Below, piece after piece: positions 1-7,809 of a stretch of DNA of 16,652 bases. The number at the start of each line of letters is the position of its first letter. Position 1 is the stretch's first letter. Where the stretch lies: assembly GCA_027297485.1 (NCBI GenBank), contig JAPUHZ010000142.1, positions 1 through 16,652 of the forward strand, written 5' to 3'. Under the pieces are notes generated by a model, which saw only the letters and a program-made list of their open reading frames with translations, had not been told where the DNA came from and ran no database searches. The translations under genes were made by a program, and so were the position numbers. This stretch comes from Deltaproteobacteria bacterium (GTDB lineage Bacteria > Desulfobacterota_B > Binatia > UBA9968).

Positions 1-2
1 GA

Positions 3-155
3 TTCGGGATTATCTTCTTTGGCAAGAAGTACGAAATTCGTGGTACCCTAAAGGGTCCTGCAGGAAAGTCGGCGGAATTATTGACTGTCTGGATCATCCT
101 TTTCGGTGGGGACGTGCCACAGTTCGTGACAGCGTTCCCAGGAGAAATGACATGA
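3..155 (+). CDS. DUF6883 domain protein, C-terminal part (start outside window)
   Basis: The frame is open from the left edge and ends at a TGA at 153-155, giving about 50 residues. The segment contains YEIRGTLKGPAGKSAEL, then TVWII and a terminal FVTAFP, which I recognise as the end of DUF6883 proteins. The last four bases overlap the ATG of the next gene (ATGA), so the two are translationally coupled. DUF6883 genes commonly sit beside DUF4926 genes, and that pairing looks like a toxin-antitoxin or toxin-immunity arrangement, but no activity can be read from the sequence. The N-terminal half is missing, so integrity cannot be judged. Confidence 0.65.
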   Translation, partial: FGIIFFGKKYEIRGTLKGPAGKSAELLTVWIILFGGDVPQFVTAFPGEMT

Positions 156-376
156 AGTACAAGATTCTCGATACCGTGGTGCTCGACCGAGAGCTTCCAG
201 AGCATGGTCTTCGCAGTGGAGACCTGGGGGCCATCGTGCAGGTGTACGAGCCCGATGGCTTGGAGATTGAGTTCGTGACTGCTTCCGGCAAAACTCAGGC
301 GCTTGTCACTCTTAACGTCAGGGACGTGCGGCCCGTGCAAGACAGCGATCTTATCGCTGTCAGATCTGTCGCGTGA
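152..376 (+). CDS. DUF4926 family small protein
   Basis: This 74-residue protein begins MKYKILDTVVLDRELPEHGL and continues with SGDLGAIVQVY and LEIEFVTASGKTQALVTL, the small SH3-like beta-barrel pattern of DUF4926. The ATG is fixed by its 4-nt overlap with the stop of the upstream DUF6883 gene; GGAGA at 141-145 serves as ribosome site. The function of the family is unproven. From its size, the overlap and the frequent DUF6883 partner I infer an antitoxin- or immunity-like role, with low certainty. No clear terminator follows; the T-run at 450-456 is not preceded by a convincing stem. Confidence 0.7.
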   Translation: MKYKILDTVVLDRELPEHGLRSGDLGAIVQVYEPDGLEIEFVTASGKTQALVTLNVRDVRPVQDSDLIAVRSVA

Positions 377-651
377 GCCGCGCCGTGTCGACGTGTGCAG
401 ATGATCGGATAACATCCGACTTCAGACGGACCGTCGGGGGACAGCCGCTTTTTTTGACGGGCTGCCAACGTATTTCGGCTCTGGGTTCCGCAGTTCTCGG
501 TGCTATTCAGGTCGGCGGCCTGTGAGCCGGCGCGTTGTCTACAGAAAATATCATCAAAGCCATCTCTGGATAAGATCCAAACATCCCATGTAACGCCGGT
601 TTGATCTCAGCCCTTTCCTAGAGTAATCTCGGTAAACACTCTGCCTCTGCA
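377..651. other. Intergenic, no gene recognised
   Basis: This gap lies between the DUF4926 gene and the end of the converging solute-binding protein gene. I see short GC-rich inverted stretches around 424-470 with a run of seven T at 450-456 inside a weak CAGCC/GGCTG stem, but no convincing intrinsic terminator, RNA gene or coding frame. Confidence 0.4.
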
Positions 652-2277
652 TCAAGACGGGCCCTTCGTTTTTACTTGAGAGGCTTGGGGGGAGGGCTGA
701 GGGGGTGCTTTTGGACGCACGTGGCGTAGGGACATACGTGCCATCGAGTTGTATTCCAGCCCGGTAAAGCGCGGATTCAAAACCGTGGTTTCTACACGGG
801 TGAAAAGGGGCATGATGGGGACATCGATTTCGCACAGGATCTTTTGTGCCTCGTTGTAAAGCTTGATTCGTTTGTTTTTGTCGAATTCCCTTGCGGCTAA
901 ATCCAGCAGTTGATCGTAACGAGGATTTTTCCATTGGGTGTTGTTATTCCCGCTGAATGAAGTGAATAGCTTCATGAAATTATCCGGATCCGGATAGTCG
1001 GCTCCCCAGCCAAGGCGGTAGATGTGGGGTGGGTCGTTTTGGAGCTTTTTGAGGTAGACCTTCCATTCCTGATTTTCTATGCGAACCAAGACTCCTAAAT
1101 TGCGCTTCCACATTCCCTGGACTGCCTCCGCTACGGTCTTGTGATCCTCTTCCGTGTTGTAACTCAAGGTAACCTCAGGAAAGTTCTTGCCGTCTGGATA
1201 TCCGGCCTCTCTCAGCAGACGCCTGGCCTCTACCGGGTTGAAGCCCAGACCTATCTCGGAATTATGGGCCATCATTCCGGGGGGAATCCACGATGTCGCG
1301 GCTAACTCACTGCCATGGAGAATCTTAGGAAAGACGCTCCGGTCGATGGCCAGGGAGAAGGCCTTACGAACACGCACGTCGTCGAAGGGTTTACGTTTCG
1401 TAGCAAAGCCGTAGTATTCCCCTCTGAGCTGCGGCACCTGCTTAAAGCCCGGGACTTTAGCCAGTCGTTTCTTTTCAAATATGGGGATGCTGTGATTGTC
1501 GATAAAGTCGAATTGGTCTCGCTCGTACATGGCCAGGGCCGTGCTCTTTTCTTTGACCATGAACATCTCGACCTTTTCAATAGCAGGCTTGCCGAGAAAG
1601 AAGTTAGGATTGGCCGTGAGCTGGATCTCATTTTCATGCTTCCAGGAAGAGAGCAAAAAGGGGCCGTTTGTTATGATATTATCCGGCTCTGTCCATTTGG
1701 TCCCGAACTTCTCGACAATGTCTCTACGTTGGGGATAGGTGACTTCGAAGGTGGTGATGGCGATAAAATAAGAGGTCGGATGTTTCAGTCGCACCTCAAG
1801 CGTCCAGTCGTCTCTAGCCTTGACGCCCACTAAACTCTCATCGCTGATTTTCCCCCTGTTGTATTCCTCGGCATTTAAAATGTCGAACAGGATGTAAGCA
1901 TATTCTGCAGCAGTTTTAGGATTCAATAGCCTCTTCCACGAATACTCGAAGTCCCGCGCTCGAACCTTTTTTCCATCGGTCCACGTGACGTCGTCTCTAA
2001 GGTGAAAAACAATCTTTTTTCCTCCTTCGAGGATATCCCAGGATTTGGCTATAACGGGTGCCGGCTTGAGCTCCTTGTCGAACTCCGTCAATCCCACCAT
2101 GATATTGGAGACAACCTGAAAGGAGACGTGGTCTGTGGCCAAAGACCAGTCGAGACTAGGAGGCTCTGTGGACAGGTTGACGCGGAAGACCTTTTCGTCG
2201 CTGTTCTGGGAGGAAGGGTTACAAGACCAGGATATGAAAAGGCAAAGAAGGCTGACGATGCAATAAAGGCGGCTCAT
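652..2277 (-). CDS. Peptide-type ABC transporter substrate-binding lipoprotein (SBP_bac_5 / OppA-like)
   Basis: A 541-residue extracytoplasmic binding protein of the oligopeptide/dipeptide family. After a hydrophobic leader (MSRLYCIVSLLCLFISWSC) comes a probable lipid-anchor Cys19, though the lipobox is atypical (Ser-Trp-Ser before Cys). The early segment TEPPSLDWSLATDHVS and the late GWGADYPDPDNF (about 423-434) are hallmarks of the family, and the length is usual. The C-terminus carries an extra Pro/Gln/Lys-rich tail of some 25 residues. I chose the ATG at 2277 because it gives a compact signal peptide; an in-frame GTG at 2316 would add 13 residues, and neither start has a strong ribosome site. 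The gene is divergent from the M19 dipeptidase. No permease or ATPase gene is nearby, so it is an orphan binding protein that must use a transporter encoded elsewhere or act as a sensor. Confidence 0.9.
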   Translation of the reverse strand: MSRLYCIVSLLCLFISWSCNPSSQNSDEKVFRVNLSTEPPSLDWSLATDHVSFQVVSNIMVGLTEFDKELKPAPVIAKSWDILEGGKKIVFHLRDDVTWTDGKKVRARDFEYSWKRLLNPKTAAEYAYILFDILNAEEYNRGKISDESLVGVKARDDWTLEVRLKHPTSYFIAITTFEVTYPQRRDIVEKFGTKWTEPDNIITNGPFLLSSWKHENEIQLTANPNFFLGKPAIEKVEMFMVKEKSTALAMYERDQFDFIDNHSIPIFEKKRLAKVPGFKQVPQLRGEYYGFATKRKPFDDVRVRKAFSLAIDRSVFPKILHGSELAATSWIPPGMMAHNSEIGLGFNPVEARRLLREAGYPDGKNFPEVTLSYNTEEDHKTVAEAVQGMWKRNLGVLVRIENQEWKVYLKKLQNDPPHIYRLGWGADYPDPDNFMKLFTSFSGNNNTQWKNPRYDQLLDLAAREFDKNKRIKLYNEAQKILCEIDVPIMPLFTRVETTVLNPRFTGLEYNSMARMSLRHVRPKAPPQPSPQASQVKTKGPS

Positions 2278-2388
2278 TCTGGGACTCGTTAGCAATGAAA
2301 GATAGGGCTTGCTCACAGGGATATTTGTAGATATTAGTACCCCAAGAGTCCTGTATCTTCAAGTAGAGAGGGTAGGCCCTGATCCGTC

Positions 2389-2489
2389 GATAAGGGGCGC
2401 TTGCTTCGTTGTCGTTTCGGGCTCGCATCCTCACGTACCGCTCTGTACGCTCCGGTGCGATCCCTCGCTCCGCCTTGCACCCGCCGCCT
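2389..2489. repeat. REP-like hairpin element inside the divergent intergenic region
   Basis: About 100 bp between two blocks that are adjacent in the second repeat copy near 8522-8581. It holds a CGTAC-CGCTCT-GTACG hairpin near 2434-2449 followed by CTCCGGTGCGATCCCTCGC. The layout (TCGTT, CGCA, CGTAC...GTACG, CTC-GG, GCTCG-GCC) parallels the element between the two ABC genes at 10384-10506. I read it as an extragenic palindromic repeat of the kind handled by RAYT transposases, by inference. Confidence 0.45.
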
Positions 2490-2540
2490 TCTCGACGGCC
2501 AGGGTTTTTAAGGTGTTGCAAGCTTACGCACGGATTATGG
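2490..2540 (+). repeat. 51-bp direct repeat, copy 1
   Basis: A 51-bp sequence containing TTTTTAAGGTGTTGCAAGC and TTACGCACGGATTATGG is repeated at 8531-8581 in the same orientation with a single mismatch (G here, T there, at the twelfth base). Copy 1 ends at the ribosome-binding site of the dipeptidase gene, so it forms most of the proximal 5' leader. A 12-base block CCCTGATCCGTC lies at about 2377-2388 here and directly abuts the repeat in copy 2. Confidence 0.85.
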
Positions 2541-2549
2541 AGGGATCTT

Positions 2550-3581
2550 ATGAATACTCGAGAGATACTGAAAAAGTCCGTAGTCGTCGAAGGTCATCGT
2601 GACGTTTATGAGCAGCTTTACCGACGGTCGATAGGTGAGAAGACCCCGATTCGGGATGGGATTGCTCCGAGGCTTATCCGGGACGGGATCGATGTTTGTG
2701 TCTATGCGATCAGCGGCGATTCCTATTCCCATTCGCAGAATACCGGTAGGTATCTAGAGACTGCGTTGGAGAACATTGACATGTTCCTGGAGGAAGCCCC
2801 TAGATCCGAGGGGATGATTTCGCTTGTGAAAACGAGATCGGATCTTCCCGAAGAGGTTCGTCGCGGCAATATCTCTTTTCTTCTCCACTTCGAAGGCGGG
2901 ATGCCGCTTCAGGGGAGCATCCACCAGCTGAGGAACTTCTATCGCTTGGGTCTCCGTTCGATGCAGCTCACTTGGAACTTCCGCAACGAATTGGGCGACG
3001 GGGTTTGGGAAAACCGCACCAAGGGAGGGCTCACGAACTTCGGCGTCGAGGTCATCCGGGAGATGAATCGGCTGGGGATGGTGGTCGATCTTGCGCACAT
3101 GAACCGGGAAGGCTTTTTTCAAGCCCTGGAGGTAGCCGAGGCTCCGCTCATTGTCAGTCACGCCAACGCCTGCGGCATGCTCGACAGCCCACGCAACTTG
3201 GCCGATGACCAGATCAAGGCAATCGTGAACCAAAAAGGTCTGGTAGGCATTTTGGCCCTGCCTGAACGAATAGCCAAGAAGGATGCGACCTTGGAGGACG
3301 TTTTGAAGCATCTCGATTATATGATCAAGTTGGTCGGAATCGAGTACGTGGCGTTAGGCCTTGATTTTATTAAGTACGATGGCCCCCGGACACTCAAGGA
3401 TCGGCACCATCCGTTACATAAGCGCACGTATATTAAGGACCTTGAAGAGATCGAAGATCTTCCCAAACTCATCGACGGGCTGGGCCGCCACGGATACAAG
3501 GAAGAAGAGATTGCATTGGTCCTGGGAGGAAACTATCTTCGGGTCCTTAAAACAATTCTTCCGGAGCATTCAGTGATTTAA
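2550..3581 (+). CDS. M19-family membrane-dipeptidase-like metallopeptidase
   Basis: A 343-residue TIM-barrel zinc dipeptidase of the renal-dipeptidase (M19) type, expected to hydrolyse dipeptides or related amide or lactam bonds. The binuclear metal ligands can be read in order: His16 and Asp18 (EGHRD), the bridging Glu115 (LHFEGG), His183 (VDLAHMN) and His204 (VSHANA), plus the catalytic-side Asp272 (GLDF). Length is near the family norm. There is no signal peptide, so it should be cytoplasmic. I chose the ATG at 2550 because GGAGGG stands about six bases upstream and the protein then begins right before the first motif; the longer open frame from 2409 only adds repeat-derived sequence. It starts a plus-strand run with a solute-binding protein (29-nt gap) and an amidohydrolase, and is divergent from the peptide-binding lipoprotein, which suggests peptide or amide use. 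Confidence 0.9.
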   Translation: MNTREILKKSVVVEGHRDVYEQLYRRSIGEKTPIRDGIAPRLIRDGIDVCVYAISGDSYSHSQNTGRYLETALENIDMFLEEAPRSEGMISLVKTRSDLPEEVRRGNISFLLHFEGGMPLQGSIHQLRNFYRLGLRSMQLTWNFRNELGDGVWENRTKGGLTNFGVEVIREMNRLGMVVDLAHMNREGFFQALEVAEAPLIVSHANACGMLDSPRNLADDQIKAIVNQKGLVGILALPERIAKKDATLEDVLKHLDYMIKLVGIEYVALGLDFIKYDGPRTLKDRHHPLHKRTYIKDLEEIEDLPKLIDGLGRHGYKEEEIALVLGGNYLRVLKTILPEHSVI

Positions 3582-3610
3582 AACCAAGGTGATTTAGGGA
3601 GGGTATCTCT

Positions 3611-4615
3611 ATGAGAATCGGTACTGGAATTTTTGTCGCTCTCTCGATCGTAGTTTCAAGCCCCCTTATAGGTGGCGCTCAATCCCCGTGGATCGAGAAG
3701 GCGAAGGCGGAAAAGGAAGTCAAGCTTTACGGGACCATGAATATTCCTCAGATGCAGACTGTCATCAAGAGCTTCGAAAAGAAATATCCTTTTATCAAGG
3801 TCAGGCACTATCGCGCCGGAGGTGAAAAGTTAGCTCAGAAGATTGCTACAGAGATAAGGGCCGGTCGTTACTTGGCCGATGTCTACCAGATCAGCGGGGC
3901 TGAGATGTTCCTGCTCAAGAGACAAGGGTACCTCAACAAATATGAATCCTCGGAGAGAAAACATATCCGCGATATCTATAAGGATAAAGGCGGGTACTGG
4001 ACAGGGATTTACGCGAATCTTGAGTTTATCGGTTATAACAAGACTCTGGTCTCAGCCAGAGAGGCGCCTAGAGGCCATAATGACCTTCTGGATCCGAAGT
4101 GGAAAGGGAAGATCGCGATAGACCCGACGGATATTGAGTGGTACATCACGCAGATCTACCTTTTGGGTGAAGCCAAGGCGAAGGAGTTCATGCAACGGTT
4201 CGCCCGGCAAGAACTTCAGGTCCGCCGGGGCCATACCTTATTGGCCCAGCTTCTCGCAGCGGGGGAATTTTCCTTGCTCATGACTCTGCGCGACAATACG
4301 GGCTATAGTTTGATTCAGAAAGGGGCGCCGATCGACTGGGTGGCCATTGAGCCCGTTATCCCCAATCCGGCGAATGCGGTTGCCCTACCTAATCGGCCGC
4401 CTCATCCCAATGCGGCGAGGTTGTTTATTGATTATGTACTTTCTCGAGAGGGACAAGGGGTGATGAGGACCTTGGGGAGGAACATCACCCGGGTCGACCT
4501 GGATCCGCTCCAGGCGCGGGTCAAGAAGCTGAAATATGGCAAAATCGACTGGGCGGACTATATGGGTGATTACAAAAAGTACGAGGCGGAGTTTCGTGAA
4601 TTATTTGTAAATTAA
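3611..4615 (+). CDS. Extracellular solute-binding protein (Fbp/iron-type fold, SBP_bac_6/8-like)
   Basis: A 334-residue periplasmic binding protein. The N-terminus has a clear signal peptide with a likely cleavage after Gly-Gly-Ala23 (IGGA/QSPW). It continues with the family pattern VKLYGTMNIPQMQTVIKSFEKKYP, and later GYNKTLV, LLDPKWKGKIAID and the closing LFIDYVLSREGQ. These features are shared by ferric-iron, thiamine and organic-acid binding proteins, so the ligand cannot be stated. The start is fixed by AGGGAGGG at 3596-3603. It sits 29 nt after the dipeptidase and 53 nt before the amidohydrolase, so the three are probably cotranscribed. No permease or ATPase follows, making this the second orphan binding protein in the window. 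Confidence 0.88.
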   Translation: MRIGTGIFVALSIVVSSPLIGGAQSPWIEKAKAEKEVKLYGTMNIPQMQTVIKSFEKKYPFIKVRHYRAGGEKLAQKIATEIRAGRYLADVYQISGAEMFLLKRQGYLNKYESSERKHIRDIYKDKGGYWTGIYANLEFIGYNKTLVSAREAPRGHNDLLDPKWKGKIAIDPTDIEWYITQIYLLGEAKAKEFMQRFARQELQVRRGHTLLAQLLAAGEFSLLMTLRDNTGYSLIQKGAPIDWVAIEPVIPNPANAVALPNRPPHPNAARLFIDYVLSREGQGVMRTLGRNITRVDLDPLQARVKKLKYGKIDWADYMGDYKKYEAEFRELFVN

Positions 4616-4668
4616 GGCTGAAGAGATCGTGGAATGTATATAATCAATAAGGGATCAGGGAGATTACT

Positions 4669-5763
4669 ATGATTATCGATTTAGATTCGCACTTGCGCGA
4701 GGGCTATTTCATGGACGAGGTCTATAAGCTCGACGGACCTTATGCCAGATTCACACCAGTAAAGACCACAGAGGGGAGAAGTCACCAAACTCGTTTCATA
4801 CATTCTCTGGACCCGGGTAATCCTCAGGGCCGTGCGGCGCATAAACACTCTTATATTTACGACCCCAAGGTCAAATGGCGTGGGGGTGACATCGCCGAGC
4901 GTCAGGTGGGTGGATATGATATGGAACGGCGGCTAAAGGATATTCGGAAAGAGGGCATTGAAAAGCAGGTGATATTTCCTACGGGCATTAGCATTCCCTC
5001 TGAGAACCTCGGGAGTTTGGGTTTGGCCCTGTGCCAGGCATACAACAACTGGGTGGCGAAACTTGTGAAAGGCTATGAGGATGTATTTTTGCCCGTAGCT
5101 ATGGCACCGGCTGGTTGTCCCGAGCGGATGGCGAATGAGCTCAGGCGGTGCGTCGAGGAAATGGGCTTCAAAGCCGGGCACTTGGTGCCTTATTGTGGGA
5201 CGCGAAATTTGGACGACCCTAGCTTTTTTCCCTACTATGAAGCAGCAGAGGAGTTGAACGTCCCGCTATTCTGCCATCCTAATAGTAATGGTGAGCTAAC
5301 GGATCGATTTGATAATTTCTTTAAAACTCATGTATTGGGAAGAGTCATGAATTGTACTCCAGCCCTTGTTGCTTTGGTTTTAGGAGGTGTCTTTGCGAAA
5401 TTTCCGAAGCTGAAGGTTGTCTTTTTTGAATGTAGCGCGGAGTGGCCCCTTTACTGGATGCATCGTATGGACGACGACTATGAGTGGGCAAAGGATTTTC
5501 CCGAGTTGTCAGGAGAACTCACCATGCCTCCTTCAGAATATGTGAAGAGGAACTGCTATGTGACCTGCGAGGCAGATGAAAGAGATTTCTCAAGGCCGAT
5601 AGCCGAAATAGGAGAGGACCATATCCTGATGGCGACTGATTATCCGCATTTTGATTCAGTATTCCCCCATACGGTTTCGGGGATTAGAGAGAGAGGCGAT
5701 ATCACGACCCGGCAGAAGGAGAAAATTCTAGGGGAAAACGCTGCAAATCTGCTGAATCTTTAA
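4669..5763 (+). CDS. Amidohydrolase-family (Amidohydro_2) metal-dependent hydrolase or decarboxylase
   Basis: A 364-residue protein of the amidohydrolase 2 family, which includes aminocarboxymuconate-semialdehyde decarboxylase (ACMSD) and related non-oxidative aromatic decarboxylases. Likely metal and catalytic residues are Asp6 and His8 (LDSH), His203 (LFCHPNS), Glu254 (FFECSAEWP) and Asp324 (MATDYPHFD). The first motif is D-x-H, a variant of the E-x-H seen in many members. The start has CAGGGAGA about six bases upstream. A TATAAT at 4639-4644 lies in the 53-nt gap, but without a good -35, so it is probably cotranscribed with the solute-binding protein. The neighbouring UbiD-type decarboxylase and 3-hydroxyanthranilate dioxygenase make an ACMSD-like or aromatic-acid role attractive, but the substrate is unknown. 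Confidence 0.85.
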   Translation: MIIDLDSHLREGYFMDEVYKLDGPYARFTPVKTTEGRSHQTRFIHSLDPGNPQGRAAHKHSYIYDPKVKWRGGDIAERQVGGYDMERRLKDIRKEGIEKQVIFPTGISIPSENLGSLGLALCQAYNNWVAKLVKGYEDVFLPVAMAPAGCPERMANELRRCVEEMGFKAGHLVPYCGTRNLDDPSFFPYYEAAEELNVPLFCHPNSNGELTDRFDNFFKTHVLGRVMNCTPALVALVLGGVFAKFPKLKVVFFECSAEWPLYWMHRMDDDYEWAKDFPELSGELTMPPSEYVKRNCYVTCEADERDFSRPIAEIGEDHILMATDYPHFDSVFPHTVSGIRERGDITTRQKEKILGENAANLLNL

Positions 5764-5786
5764 GGAGTCGGCAAGCTTTTTCTCTG

Positions 5787-5974
5787 TCTAATACAAACGT
5801 ATTTAAATTTGCACCATTGAGGCTATTCCGAGGGGAAGAAGACTGAAGGACGAGGGAACTGAAGGTGAGGCTTGGTGCAGGCCCAAACGGTAGGAATAAT
5901 CACCGCCATTTCCCTCGGCCTGAAGGCTCCTTCCACCGAGGAAATGTAAACTTACTTACTACGTTTGTATTAGA
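5787..5974. repeat. 188-bp element with 15-bp perfect terminal inverted repeats (MITE-like or structured leader)
   Basis: TCTAATACAAACGTA at 5787-5801 is matched exactly by its reverse complement at 5960-5974; the outer TGTC is also shared, offset by a few bases. The arms are AT-rich and the interior is GC-richer and purine-rich. Inside, CGAGGGAA (5851-5858) pairs with TTCCCTCG (5910-5917), and CTGAAGG occurs three times. No coding frame is present. It fills most of the gap between the amidohydrolase and UbiD genes. It may be a non-autonomous inverted-repeat element or the folded 5' leader of the UbiD gene. A TTGACA follows immediately at 5975-5980, without a good -10. Confidence 0.6.
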
Positions 5975-6061
5975 TTGACAAGGTGAAGTATTTTGGATAG
6001 AGGTTTTGTATAAACTCTTGGATAATTAAATTTATAACCTTTTCTAACTAAGGAGGACTCC

Positions 6062-7507
6062 ATGCCGAAGAGTCTTAGGACCTTTCTGGAGGATTGCCAA
6101 AGAGAGATCCCCAGCGAAATCGTGCATATTTCGAAAGAGGTGGATCCGGCCCATTTTGATGTCACCGCCATTATAAAACACCTGGGGGCAATGAAAAAAT
6201 TTCCCATTATCATCTTTGAACGCCCATTGAATCTGCATGGGAAGCCGAGTGCGACCAAGCTCGTGATGAACTGTGAGATCTCGCAGCGTAAGGCACAGAT
6301 CGCCCTGGGTGTTCCCAAAGAGATGGACCGCACCCAGATGGCTGAGAAATGCTTAGAAATGGAGGAACATCGGATTCCTCCCACGATTGTGGATAAGAAA
6401 GACGCGCCGGTCAAAGAGGTAGTGAAAGTCGGTCCGGATGTGGATCTCTACGAGCTTCCGATCATGCGTCACCATGAGATGGACGGCGGTCCCTATATTG
6501 TATTGTCCACTATAACCCGAGATCGGAAGAGTGGCATTTACAACTGCTCTTACCATAGAATGGAGATCAAGTCGAAAAATATCTCTGCCTGTTACGCATC
6601 ACCGCGCCACCTGTGGAAGATCTTCCTCGATCATGAGGAAAATAATCTTGAGTGTCCGGTAGCCACGGTCCTTGGCCACCACCCCGCCTATCACATGGGT
6701 GCCTGTTATAGCGGCCCTTTTGAAGTCAGCGAATACGACGTGATCGGTGGCTATCTCCAAGAGCCTTTACGTCTTACAGCCTCGGAAACCTACGGCGATG
6801 ACTTTCTCATTCCTGCCGATGCCGAGATCGTAATCGAAGGGGCGCTGATCCCTGGTAAACGGGTCGTTGAGGGACCCTTTGGAGAAGCGCCGGGCTATCT
6901 CGGCCCGCAGCGCTACGCAACCTGCGCCCGCTATGAAGTCAGGGCGATCAACTATCGCAAGGGAGCCATGTATCAATCGGTGATCACCCCGGAGGGTGAC
7001 AAACCGTGGATGGATCTTCCTCGTGAAGGCGCCTATTTGAGGAGGATCCGGGAAGCTGTGCCAGGGGTGACGGCGGTTTGCAAGCAGGGGCGTCATGCCC
7101 ACTACAATGTTTTTGTTTCCATGAAGAAGATGTCGGAAGGAGACCCAGGCCGGGCCGCTGCCGCCGCTTTGACTTTTGATCACACGAAAAATGTCTTTGT
7201 TTTTGATGAGGATATCGATGTATTCAACCCGACCGACATCCTCTGGGCGTTGGCGACCAGGGTTCAACCCCACCGCCAGATTTCAATTCTCCAGCCCCTA
7301 TTTCGTGGTAATTTCTTAGACCCGTCGCTGCTGGACGAGATCAAGACCTCCGCAATGATCATCGATGCCACCAAGCCGATCGATCGTCCCTTCTCGCCGG
7401 TTTCGAAATGTCCGGATGAGGCTATGCAGAGGATCAAACTGGAGGATTATATTGCCGGCGAGGTTTTACAATATATTCCCACCGACCGGACAACTTATTG
7501 GTGTTAA
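6062..7507 (+). CDS. UbiD-family (prenylated-FMN-dependent) decarboxylase
   Basis: A 481-residue UbiD-type (de)carboxylase, which uses prenylated FMN to remove or add a carboxyl group on aromatic or unsaturated acids. The catalytic Arg-Glu-Glu set is present as Arg166 (NCSYHRMEI), Glu270 and Glu275 (VEGPFGEAPGY). Asn161, His183 and Glu234 stand at suitable spacings for the metal ligands that hold the prFMN phosphate. Length is normal for the family. The start has an ideal AGGAGG at 6051-6056. No ubiX-like prenyltransferase gene is in the window, so the cofactor must be supplied in trans. A small zinc-ribbon gene follows after 64 nt, resembling the layout of decarboxylase operons that carry a small accessory subunit. 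The substrate is unknown; an aromatic acid is inferred from context. Confidence 0.92.
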   Translation: MPKSLRTFLEDCQREIPSEIVHISKEVDPAHFDVTAIIKHLGAMKKFPIIIFERPLNLHGKPSATKLVMNCEISQRKAQIALGVPKEMDRTQMAEKCLEMEEHRIPPTIVDKKDAPVKEVVKVGPDVDLYELPIMRHHEMDGGPYIVLSTITRDRKSGIYNCSYHRMEIKSKNISACYASPRHLWKIFLDHEENNLECPVATVLGHHPAYHMGACYSGPFEVSEYDVIGGYLQEPLRLTASETYGDDFLIPADAEIVIEGALIPGKRVVEGPFGEAPGYLGPQRYATCARYEVRAINYRKGAMYQSVITPEGDKPWMDLPREGAYLRRIREAVPGVTAVCKQGRHAHYNVFVSMKKMSEGDPGRAAAAALTFDHTKNVFVFDEDIDVFNPTDILWALATRVQPHRQISILQPLFRGNFLDPSLLDEIKTSAMIIDATKPIDRPFSPVSKCPDEAMQRIKLEDYIAGEVLQYIPTDRTTYWC

Positions 7508-7571
7508 CGATGATGACTCGTGCTCGCTAGGAATCCGATCACGGGCAAGAGCACGAAGACGGAGGTGAAGC

Positions 7572-7718
7572 ATGGGTCAGGCCGTAGAAATTACTTGTCC
7601 GAAATGCAAGAAGATCTTTGTCGCCAACCCCCATATGTTGGGAGCGGGCATGGATTTTCACTGCCCGTTCTGTGATCTCTATTTTCCTGAGAAGGACAGT
7701 CCCAAGATTCGCAAGTAG
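7572..7718 (+). CDS. 48-residue Cys4 zinc-ribbon protein, possible UbiD partner
   Basis: A short gene with a strong ribosome site (GGAGGTGA at 7561-7568) encodes MGQAVEITCPKCKKIF and then HCPFCDLYF. Cys9/Cys12 and Cys31/Cys34 form a compact zinc knuckle pair. It follows the UbiD-type gene in the same direction. Hydroxyarylic-acid decarboxylase operons (bsd/vdc type) contain a small Cys-containing third subunit of unclear role; this protein could be a functional counterpart, although it is shorter and I cannot show homology. The 64-nt gap contains an 8-bp stem (TCGTGCTC 7518-7525 with GAGCACGA 7549-7556) that could attenuate or stabilise the message. Confidence 0.7.
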   Translation: MGQAVEITCPKCKKIFVANPHMLGAGMDFHCPFCDLYFPEKDSPKIRK

Positions 7719-7809
7719 GGGGAGGATCCTATGTCAAGGCTGTTTCTGGCCGGGATAGATAGCGAGACCGACAGTCAGGCAGTTTACAAAGAACTGATTT
7801 TCAACAGGC

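Noticed and set aside
1315..1833. A long open frame antisense to the peptide-binding lipoprotein gene
   Set aside because: It lies wholly within the well-supported minus-strand gene and its translation matches no domain; a shadow frame.
2409..2549. N-terminal extension of the dipeptidase frame
   Set aside because: The extension is encoded by repeat and hairpin sequence, lacks a ribosome site, and the ATG at 2550 has GGAGGG in place.
5802..5959. A known riboswitch class (cobalamin, TPP, glycine or SAM) upstream of the UbiD-type gene
   Set aside because: The interior is structured but I could not match the conserved cores of these classes.
7572..7590. GGGTCAGGCC near 7575 as a stray copy of the RAYT end
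   Set aside because: It shares only about ten bases and is part of the zinc-ribbon coding sequence.
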